This document shows, in pieces, positions 1 through 6,673 of a stretch of 64,000 nucleotides of DNA. Numbering within the stretch: position 1 is the first letter of the stretch; the number at the start of each line of letters is the position of its first letter. Below the pieces are notes generated by a model. The model was not told the origin of the DNA, made no database searches, and worked only from the letters and a program-made list of their open reading frames with translations. Position numbers and translations under genes: made by a program. The stretch spans positions 348,230 through 412,229 of the forward strand of contig NZ_RYZK01000004.1 in NCBI RefSeq assembly GCF_003990645.1. Direction: 5' to 3'. The DNA comes from Shimia sediminis (GTDB lineage: Bacteria > Pseudomonadota > Alphaproteobacteria > Rhodobacterales > Rhodobacteraceae).

Positions 1-987
1 GTTTTGCGTGCGCCCACTTTGGTCCAGATGCTCCAGAATCCGCCCCAGTTGATCGTCACATTGCTTGATCAGACCCATGTAGGCGGGGATCACCTTTTGA
101 CGGACCTCTTCACGCTGGAACGCGGAACAGATGGGGTTCTCCATATAGGCGCCATAAACGGGATGCGGGTCTTGCCGCTCGACGTCAGACCGGTTGGGGG
201 CGGGCACATGGTTGGCGCCATACATATTGTGATAGGGCGCGGGCACGATATAGGGCCAATGCGGTTTGATGTAACTCACATGGGCGCACCAGGGACCCTT
301 GGCCTGATCGATAAACTCCATGGTGCGCGACGTCAGCCAGGGTGTTTCGCTGTCTTCTTCGCGGATGTTGGCGGGCTTGTCGGCGTTGGCGAACATCCAG
401 CCCGAGGCCAGGTTACCGTCCTCATCAATCCCCGCATTGGCAAAGTCGGCCCAGGGGTTTTCACTCTCGTACCCCTTGGATTTGAGGTACTCGTTGTAAG
501 GCGAGCGCTTTTCGTCATAAAAGCCATCCGGCCCCTCGCCCCACAGGCCATCATCACGGATCCACGCATCAAAACCGCACTCTGCCTGCCGTGCCCCGAT
601 CACGCTGTCGGGGCTAAGACCCAGCCGCTCCATCCCTTCCTTGTCTGCCTTCATATGGGTCTTGCCCAAAAGCCAGCAATCCATCCCGACCTTGCGCAGA
701 TGATCCCCAAGCGTCATCTCACCAACCCGCAAGGGAAACCCGTTCCACTGCGCTCCGTGGCTCGACACATAACGCCCGGTGTAAAAGCTCATCCGGCTAG
801 CACCACAGATCGGCGACTGCACATAGGCATTGGTGAACCGCACCCCCATCTCGGCCACCCTGTCAAAGTGCGGGGTGTGTAGATGCGGATGTCCGGCACA
901 GCTCAGGTAATCAAAGCGCAGCTGGTCATACATGATGAACAGGATGTTCAGGGGCGCGTCGCCCGAGCCTGCCGTCTTGTCACTCAT
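1..987 (-). CDS. Sulfatase / phosphonate monoester hydrolase-like enzyme (3' end outside window)
   Basis: The first 329 residues of an alkaline-phosphatase-superfamily hydrolase are visible; the C terminus lies beyond base 1. The N terminus has the metal-binding Asp21-Gln22 (FIMYDQLR). Cys61-Gly-Ala-Ser-Arg65 is the site where sulfatases and phosphonate monoester hydrolases (PMH) mature a catalytic formylglycine. The motif has Ala where CxPxR is usual. A later KPHWPYIVPAPY segment resembles PMH and arylsulfatase proteins. There is no signal peptide, so it is probably cytoplasmic. It is divergent from the GcvT-flavoprotein/MttB operon and shares its operator region, so the substrate may be an ester of a methylated amine; that is inference. 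Sulfate and phosphate/phosphonate ester specificity cannot be told apart from this part. Start ATG at 987. Confidence 0.85.
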   Translation of the reverse strand, partial: MSDKTAGSGDAPLNILFIMYDQLRFDYLSCAGHPHLHTPHFDRVAEMGVRFTNAYVQSPICGASRMSFYTGRYVSSHGAQWNGFPLRVGEMTLGDHLRKVGMDCWLLGKTHMKADKEGMERLGLSPDSVIGARQAECGFDAWIRDDGLWGEGPDGFYDEKRSPYNEYLKSKGYESENPWADFANAGIDEDGNLASGWMFANADKPANIREEDSETPWLTSRTMEFIDQAKGPWCAHVSYIKPHWPYIVPAPYHNMYGANHVPAPNRSDVERQDPHPVYGAYMENPICSAFQREEVRQKVIPAYMGLIKQCDDQLGRILEHLDQSGRTQN

Positions 988-1151
988 GGGTCATCCCTCC
1001 ACCTTTTTTACACTGCCGCTCGGGTCGGATTATAGGGTCTTCATAGCGTCTCGCTGTCCGGACTGCCGTCCGCAATTTCGTGAACAGTTTAACCATCTCA
1101 CCGCCCCGCGTCAGCCCCCAGTTTACTCCGAACCACAACAGAGCTCAAAAG

Positions 1152-1173
1152 TTCTGGACAAACCTGTCCAGAA
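1152..1173. promoter_or_regulatory. Operator candidate 1 (9-bp arms, TetR-type dyad)
   Basis: Perfect inverted repeat: arms TTCTGGACA and TGTCCAGAA separated by AACC. It lies in the divergent region between the sulfatase-like gene and the GcvT-flavoprotein operon. A second copy of the core lies 31 bp downstream (centre to centre). The operon encodes a TetR regulator (5215-5889), the simplest candidate ligand-responsive binder. The palindrome is seen; the regulator assignment is inference. Confidence 0.65.
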
Positions 1174-1184
1174 TCAACCACACT

Positions 1185-1202
1185 CTGGACAAACATGTCC
1201 AA
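1185..1202. promoter_or_regulatory. Operator candidate 2 (TGGACA-N4-TGTCCA)
   Basis: Second copy of the dyad: TGGACA, spacer AACA, TGTCCA. It shares CTGGACAAAC and TGTCCA with the upstream copy. The spacing between centres is about three helical turns, which would put two dimers on one DNA face. It ends about 60 bp before the start codon of the GcvT-flavoprotein. Confidence 0.65.
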
Positions 1203-1260
1203 TAGGATGCGCGCGTCTTGCAATCCAAACGCGCCGCGCCTCATCAAGGGGAAAACACAC

Positions 1261-3675
1261 ATGAAATCGCATTACCGTGCCGTGGTCATCGGGGGCGGGG
1301 TCGTTGGCGCCTCGGTGCTTTATCACCTGGCGAAATTCGGCTGGACCGATGTCTGCCTGATCGAACGCTCGGTCCTGACCGCTGGCTCCAGCTGGCATGC
1401 GGCGGGTGGGTTCCATGCCCTCAATGCCGATCCTAACATCGCCTCGCTGCAGGCCTATACCATCGACCTCTTGTCCGAGATCGAGCAGGAATCCGGCCAA
1501 TCCGTCGGCATGCACATGACCGGCGGCATGACGCTGGCAGGCACACCGGACCGTTGGGAATGGCTGCAATCGGCCTATCGCACTTTCCAGTCCATCGGCA
1601 TTGACGACTGCCGCCTGATCACCCCGCAAGAGGCCGGAGAACTCTGCCCCATCATGTCCACCGAAGGCATCCTCGGCGGCATGTGGGCCGACCGCGAAGG
1701 CTATGTCGACACCACCGGCACCGTGCACGCCTATGCCGGGGCCGCCAAGAAACGCGGCGCCGAGGTGATCGAACACAACCGCGTTCTGGAACTGCATCAG
1801 GTTGAAGGCGGCTGGCAGGTCGTGACCGAAAAGGGCACCATCCACACTGAACACGTGGTAAACGCGGCTGGTCTCTGGGCCAAACAGGTCGGGCGCATGG
1901 CGGGCATCGAACTGCCGGTCTCGCCGCTCAATCACCACTACCTGATCTCCGACACCATCCCCGAGCTGGAGCAACTGGATTTCGAGGTTCCGATGACCGT
2001 CGATCTCGAAGGTTTCACATATATGCGTCAGGACCAGAAAGGCATCCTTCTGGGAATTTACGAGATCGACCATGAACACTGGATGGTCGACGGCGCGCCG
2101 TGGGAATACGGCTTTGAACTGCAACAGGAAGACCCCGACCGCATCGAAAAAGAACTGACCCTTGGCTTTGAACGCTATCCCGCCTTGCAAGAAGTTGGCG
2201 TCAAGACATGGGTCAACGGGGCGTTTACCTTTGCCCCCGACGGTAACCCGCTGGTCGGCCCCGTTCGTGGCAAACCCGGCTACTGGTGCGCCTGTGGTGT
2301 CATGGCGGGCTTCCTGCAAGGGGGCGGCGTCGGCAAATCGCTGGCTGAATGGATGATCCACGGCGAACCCGAGGCGGATGTTTTCGGCATGGATGTGGCC
2401 CGCTTTGGCGACTACGCCCAGAACAAACGTTTCATCAAGGAAACCACTGGCCAGTTCTACACACGCCGCTTCGTTATGACCTATCCCAACGAGCAGTTGC
2501 CCGCAGGTCGCCCGCTGAAAAAGGCGCCCGCCTATGATGGCATGACCGCCGCTGGCTGCCGCTGGGGCGCCAACTATGGCCTTGAACTGCCACTCTACTT
2601 CGCACCTTCCGAAGACTTCGTCGAAACCCCCACCCTCAAACGCTCCAACGCCTTCGACATCGTCGCCGCCGAGTGTAAAGCCGTGCGCGAAAACGTCGGC
2701 CTCCTCGACATCTCCGGCTTCTCCCGCTTTGAAGTCTCAGGCGACGGCGCCGAAGCGTGGCTCGACAAGATCATGGCCTCGAAACTACCCGCGCCGGGCC
2801 GTGCGAAACTCGCACCGATGCTCGGCCACGATGGCCGCATGAAGGGCGATCTCACCGTGTTCAACTGGGGCGACGGAACCTGGTGGATCATGGGCAGTTA
2901 CTACTTACGCGAATGGCACATGCGTTGGTTCCAGGACCACATGGGCGAAAACGTCACCCTGCGCGACATCGCAGACGCCACGGTCGGGTTCAGCCTCTCC
3001 GGCCCCAACAGCCTGAAAGTGCTGGAAAAACTTACCGATGGCCCCATCGGAGACCTGAAATTCATGGGATGCGGCACCTTCAATATCGGCATGCTGCGCT
3101 GCAAGGTCGGTCGCCTCTCGGTCGCAGGTGAACTCGGTTACGAAATCCACTGCTCCGCCGCCGAACACATCACTTTGCGCGAAACCCTGCTTGAGGCAGG
3201 CACCGAGTTCGGCATGAAAGAGGTGGGCTTCAACGCCCTCCTCTCCCTCCGGCTGGAAAAAAGCTTTGGCATCTGGTCAGCAGAATTCACCCAGGCGTAC
3301 ACTGCCGGTCAAACCGGCATGGACCGCTGGATCGACTGGGACAAAGGCGCGTTCGTGGGGCGTGACGCAGCTCTGCAAGAGCGTGATGGCAATGGCCCGG
3401 ACCAGCTTGTGGCCACCCTCGAAATCGACGCCGCCGACGCGGATGCCAGCGGCTACGAACCCGTCTGGAACGGCGATCAACGGGTTGGCTTCGTGACATC
3501 CGGCGGCTACGGTCACACCGTTGGCAAATCCCTCGCCATGGCCATGATCGACCGCGACGCGGCACAAGAAGGCACCAGCCTCAGCGTGCATATCGTCGGC
3601 GCCGCGCGTCCTGCAAAGGTCATCGCGCCCTCGCCCTACGACCCCACCGGCACAGCAATGCGAGGCGGATCATGA
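1261..3675 (+). CDS. Dimethylglycine/sarcosine dehydrogenase-like flavoprotein with GcvT domain
   Basis: 804 residues. The N-terminal DAO-type FAD domain starts with a Rossmann motif (VIGGGVVGASVL, residues 9-20). SSWHAAG places His46 where the DMGDH family attaches FAD covalently. From about residue 430 a GcvT/aminomethyltransferase fold follows, which in the family passes the oxidised N-methyl group to tetrahydrofolate. The likely reaction is oxidative N-demethylation of a methylated glycine or related amine. ATG 1261 is preferred over an in-frame start at 1195 because AAGGGG lies just upstream and the extra residues are not family-like. Its last codons overlap the MttB-family gene by ATGA, so the two are translationally coupled. 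The exact substrate cannot be read from sequence. Confidence 0.9.
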   Translation: MKSHYRAVVIGGGVVGASVLYHLAKFGWTDVCLIERSVLTAGSSWHAAGGFHALNADPNIASLQAYTIDLLSEIEQESGQSVGMHMTGGMTLAGTPDRWEWLQSAYRTFQSIGIDDCRLITPQEAGELCPIMSTEGILGGMWADREGYVDTTGTVHAYAGAAKKRGAEVIEHNRVLELHQVEGGWQVVTEKGTIHTEHVVNAAGLWAKQVGRMAGIELPVSPLNHHYLISDTIPELEQLDFEVPMTVDLEGFTYMRQDQKGILLGIYEIDHEHWMVDGAPWEYGFELQQEDPDRIEKELTLGFERYPALQEVGVKTWVNGAFTFAPDGNPLVGPVRGKPGYWCACGVMAGFLQGGGVGKSLAEWMIHGEPEADVFGMDVARFGDYAQNKRFIKETTGQFYTRRFVMTYPNEQLPAGRPLKKAPAYDGMTAAGCRWGANYGLELPLYFAPSEDFVETPTLKRSNAFDIVAAECKAVRENVGLLDISGFSRFEVSGDGAEAWLDKIMASKLPAPGRAKLAPMLGHDGRMKGDLTVFNWGDGTWWIMGSYYLREWHMRWFQDHMGENVTLRDIADATVGFSLSGPNSLKVLEKLTDGPIGDLKFMGCGTFNIGMLRCKVGRLSVAGELGYEIHCSAAEHITLRETLLEAGTEFGMKEVGFNALLSLRLEKSFGIWSAEFTQAYTAGQTGMDRWIDWDKGAFVGRDAALQERDGNGPDQLVATLEIDAADADASGYEPVWNGDQRVGFVTSGGYGHTVGKSLAMAMIDRDAAQEGTSLSVHIVGAARPAKVIAPSPYDPTGTAMRGGS

Positions 3676-5213
3676 CCGACACCCCCACCCGAGGCCGACG
3701 CAGGCGCGCCCGCGCCGAGGAGGCCGCGCCGAAACGCGATGTGAATTATCGCCAGTTGAAGAACCCCTTCCCCACCATGGACGTGTTCTCGGCTGACCAG
3801 ATCGCTAACATGCACGACACCGCCCTGCGCACGCTGGAAGAGCTGGGCATGAAGGTTCTTCTGCCAGAAGCGCGCAAGATCTTTGCCGCAGGCGGCGCGC
3901 GGGTGGATGAAGACAGTGAAATGGTCTGGATTGGCCGCGACATGGTGGACGCGGCCATCGCCTCGGCCCCGAAATCCATTCACTGCCACGCTGGCGTGCG
4001 GGATCGCGACTTTGTGCTGGAACTGGGCAGTCTGGTTTTTCAGGCCGGGGCCGGAGCGCCCAACGCCACCGACCTCGAACGCGGTCGCCGCCCCGGCTCG
4101 GCCCGTGACTACATCGAATACCTGAAGCTCACCCACCATTTCGACGTCTTCCAGATGATCTCGCCCCAGGTCGAGCCGCAGGACGTTGAAACCCATCTGC
4201 GCCACTATTTCACCACCCGCGCCCAGATGGAGCATTCTGACAAGTTTCCTTTTGTCTTTTCGCGCGGCACGCCCCAGGTGACGGAATGCTTCGAGATGGT
4301 GCGCGATTTTCGGGGGCTGACTGACAGCGCGTTTCAGGCCAACCCGCATTGTTACACCATCATCAACACGAACAGCCCGCGCACGCTGGACATTCCCATG
4401 GCTCAAGGGCTGATCGACTTTGCCCGCCATGGGCAGATGTCCATCGTCACGCCTTTTACCCTGATGGGCGCCATGGCCCCGATTACGGTTGCCGGATCCA
4501 TCACACTCAGCCACGCCGAGGCACTGGCGGCGATCACGCTGGTGCAGCTTACCAAGCCCGGCGCGCCGATCTGCTATGGCACCTTCACCTCGAACGTCGA
4601 CATGAAATCCGGCTCCCCCGCCTTTGGCACGCCATCGCATTTTCAGGCCTCGCTCGCCGCAGGCCAGCTTGCCCGCCATATCGGCCTGCCTTGGCGCTCT
4701 GCGGCGGGGTCCGCATCCAACCTCAACGATGTACAGGCGGCCAACGAAAACCAGTTTGGCCTCTGGGGTTGCCTCATGGCCGGCGCCACGGTCATCATCC
4801 ATTCGGCAGGCTGGCTCGAAGGCGGCCTGACCGTGTCCTACGAGAAGCTGGTGACAGACGCCGAAGTCCTGAACATGGTGGCCGAGCTTTGTGCCGGGGC
4901 GCAGGCCGGCACGGACGAGATCGGCTTTGACAGCGCTCTCAGCCACGTTGACCCCTCAGGCCATTTCTTCTCAGCCCCGCAAACCATGGAACGCTACAAC
5001 ACCGAGTTCTATGAGCCCGTTGTGCACGACTATGCCAACTTCGGCACATGGACCGAACGCGGTGCACAGGATGCCTCGACCCGCGCCACGGCGGTCTGGA
5101 AAGACATCGTTGCCAACAGCCCCGGCACTCGCGTAGATCATGACCGTCTGGACGACCTTCAGACCTATATCGACAAGCGCACCGCCGCAGGTGGCGCCCC
5201 ACCCGAGAGCTGA
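3672..5213 (+). CDS. Trimethylamine methyltransferase (MttB) superfamily protein, non-pyrrolysine type
   Basis: 513 residues. The C-terminal two thirds match the MttB superfamily: YGTFTSNVDMKSGSPAFGTP, a GSASNLNDVQAANE region and the SAGWLEGGL segment. The reading frame has no internal TAG, so the pyrrolysine of archaeal TMA methyltransferases is absent. Non-pyrrolysine members studied elsewhere move a methyl group from quaternary amines such as glycine betaine to a corrinoid protein. No corrinoid protein or MtaA/MtgA-type gene is visible nearby. The N terminus is a basic, Arg-rich tail of about 20 residues. It overlaps the upstream flavoprotein by 4 bp and is followed at once by a TetR gene. 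A role in demethylating a betaine-like compound is inferred. Confidence 0.88.
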   Translation: MTDTPTRGRRRRARAEEAAPKRDVNYRQLKNPFPTMDVFSADQIANMHDTALRTLEELGMKVLLPEARKIFAAGGARVDEDSEMVWIGRDMVDAAIASAPKSIHCHAGVRDRDFVLELGSLVFQAGAGAPNATDLERGRRPGSARDYIEYLKLTHHFDVFQMISPQVEPQDVETHLRHYFTTRAQMEHSDKFPFVFSRGTPQVTECFEMVRDFRGLTDSAFQANPHCYTIINTNSPRTLDIPMAQGLIDFARHGQMSIVTPFTLMGAMAPITVAGSITLSHAEALAAITLVQLTKPGAPICYGTFTSNVDMKSGSPAFGTPSHFQASLAAGQLARHIGLPWRSAAGSASNLNDVQAANENQFGLWGCLMAGATVIIHSAGWLEGGLTVSYEKLVTDAEVLNMVAELCAGAQAGTDEIGFDSALSHVDPSGHFFSAPQTMERYNTEFYEPVVHDYANFGTWTERGAQDASTRATAVWKDIVANSPGTRVDHDRLDDLQTYIDKRTAAGGAPPES

Positions 5214-5214
5214 G

Positions 5215-5889
5215 ATGACCGCCCGCACCACGCCCCTTTTGCATCGCGACAACCCCGACAAGACCCCGCTGACGGGCCATGTCAAAGTCACCCGCGAAGA
5301 CTGGTTGAACGTCGCCCGCGACACGCTTGTCAACGATGGTGTGGCCGAGGTCAAAGTGCTGGCGCTGGCGGAACGGCTAGAGGTGTCGCGCTCCAGTTTT
5401 TACTGGTACTTCAAGAACCGCAAAGACCTGCTGGCCGCGCTCTTGGACGACTGGGAGGTCCGCAACACGCGCACTATCGTCTCAAACACCGAACGCCCGG
5501 CCGACAATATTTCCGAGGCCGTGTGCAACTTTTTCCGTTGCTTTGTCGACCCCAGGCAATTCGACCGCGGGCTGGATTTTGCCGTGCGCGAATGGTCGCG
5601 CCGTGACGATGCGATCCGCAAGATGATCGACACGGCCGACAAGGTGCGGATCATGGCGGTCACCCGGATGTTTGAGCGTCACGGATATTCGCCCTATGAC
5701 GCCGATGTCCGTGCGCGCATCATTTATTTCATGCAGCTGGGGTATCATGCACTGGAGGTGCGCGAGCCGATGCAGGATCGCATGGACCGGCTGTCCGGGT
5801 ACCTGCTGGGCTTTACCGGGGTAGACCCCGATCCCGCCGCGGTGCTGGCCTTTCAAGAGTTCGCGACCAAGGTGACGATAGAGGGGTGA
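5215..5889 (+). CDS. TetR-family transcriptional regulator
   Basis: 224 residues, starting one base after the stop codon of the MttB-family gene. The N-terminal helix-turn-helix region is clear (VLALAERLEVSRSSFYWYFKN, with the SFYWYF signature at about residues 60-65). The C-terminal ligand domain is not assignable to a subfamily. An in-frame start at 5140 would lie inside the MttB gene and adds non-family sequence, so ATG 5215 was chosen. As the last gene of the operon it probably controls the operon and the divergent sulfatase through the two TGGACA-N4-TGTCCA sites; this is inference from position and dyad symmetry. Confidence 0.88.
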   Translation: MTARTTPLLHRDNPDKTPLTGHVKVTREDWLNVARDTLVNDGVAEVKVLALAERLEVSRSSFYWYFKNRKDLLAALLDDWEVRNTRTIVSNTERPADNISEAVCNFFRCFVDPRQFDRGLDFAVREWSRRDDAIRKMIDTADKVRIMAVTRMFERHGYSPYDADVRARIIYFMQLGYHALEVREPMQDRMDRLSGYLLGFTGVDPDPAAVLAFQEFATKVTIEG

Positions 5890-5938
5890 TCGCAGTTCGG
5901 TCTGCGGGCTGCCCTGACGCGCACGCGGCGGAAGGTTG

Positions 5939-6571
5939 TCAACTCTTTTGCATGAACCGACCGGGACAGCACAGGGCCAAATAGCACAAAACCTGATCCC
6001 GCGCGGCCTCTTTTGAGAAGGCATCCGGATACATCAATATGTTCAGCCAGGTGCCGTCAAACAGGCTTTCGAGCGCCAGAGCCAACTCTTCAGGCGACCG
6101 CGACATCTCACTGTTCTCTGCAATCTCGGCAAACAACGCCCGACTGACTTCGATGCGTTCCTCATCAATGTCCGCCGTGATTTTCCGGTAGAATTTGCGA
6201 TAGCGCGCCTCGCCGAAAAACGCGAACCAGACGGCCAGTTTCTTACGCGTGCAGATACGCGAGTGAAACTGGGCCTCGACAATCGCATGGATCTTTTGCT
6301 CGGCGTCCAGGTCGGCACGCATCACGTCCGTTTTCCATCTTACGCGGTGCTCCTCGGCGAGCGTGCGTAGGGTTTCCTCCAAGAGAACGTCCTTGGTCGC
6401 AAAGTGAAAGTTCACCAACCCCAGCGATAAACCGGCCTGCTGACTGACCTTGCGCAAGGTGGTGCCAGAGAGCCCATGCAGGGCGATGCACGTCACCGTC
6501 GCCTCAATCAGCTGCTTTCGCCTGCCTTCAGACGTCATGGCACGAGATTTGTTTTCTGTTTTTACAGACAC
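5939..6571 (-). CDS. BetI-like TetR-family repressor
   Basis: 210 residues. The HTH segment (GTTLRKVSQQAGLSLGLVNFHFATKD) and the following VWFAFFGEARYR region resemble the choline-responsive BetI repressors. In BetI the ligand domain binds choline or related quaternary amines. The gene is divergent from a GcvT-flavoprotein gene at 6674. Two palindromes in the roughly 100-bp gap between them are candidate operators. The true ligand is likely a methylated amine. The name betI is withheld because no bet genes are adjacent. Confidence 0.85.
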   Translation of the reverse strand: MSVKTENKSRAMTSEGRRKQLIEATVTCIALHGLSGTTLRKVSQQAGLSLGLVNFHFATKDVLLEETLRTLAEEHRVRWKTDVMRADLDAEQKIHAIVEAQFHSRICTRKKLAVWFAFFGEARYRKFYRKITADIDEERIEVSRALFAEIAENSEMSRSPEELALALESLFDGTWLNILMYPDAFSKEAARDQVLCYLALCCPGRFMQKS

Positions 6572-6585
6572 TTAAAGATTTCCAC

Positions 6586-6599
6586 TGAACACTTGTTCA
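6586..6599. promoter_or_regulatory. Palindrome TGAACA-CT-TGTTCA, operator candidate
   Basis: Perfect 6-bp arms with a 2-bp spacer, immediately upstream of the BetI-like gene in the divergent control region. Size and symmetry suit a TetR-family dimer. Binding is inferred. Confidence 0.5.
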
Positions 6600-6635
6600 A
6601 ACAATTCCTTGCCTTCCCTCTAAAGTCAATGCAGT

Positions 6636-6649
6636 AATTTGATCAAATT
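6636..6649. promoter_or_regulatory. Perfect 14-bp palindrome AATTTGATCAAATT
   Basis: Lies 25 bp upstream of the ATG at 6674, in front of the CAGGAG ribosome-binding site. It is a second candidate operator between the BetI-like repressor and the flavoprotein. It could also be simple AT-rich promoter sequence. Confidence 0.4.
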
Positions 6650-6673
6650 TCGAATCCCACCAGGAGCCTCGCC

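Noticed and set aside
1174-2361. 395-codon minus-strand frame opposite the GcvT-flavoprotein gene
   Set aside because: Antisense shadow of a strongly conserved gene; no domain and typical of GC-rich third-position bias.
3636-4946. 436-codon minus-strand frame opposite the MttB-family gene
   Set aside because: Shadow frame; the plus-strand protein is clearly family-like.
3672-5213. Possible pyrrolysine (TAG) site in the MttB-family gene
   Set aside because: The frame is continuous with no internal TAG and no pyl genes are visible.
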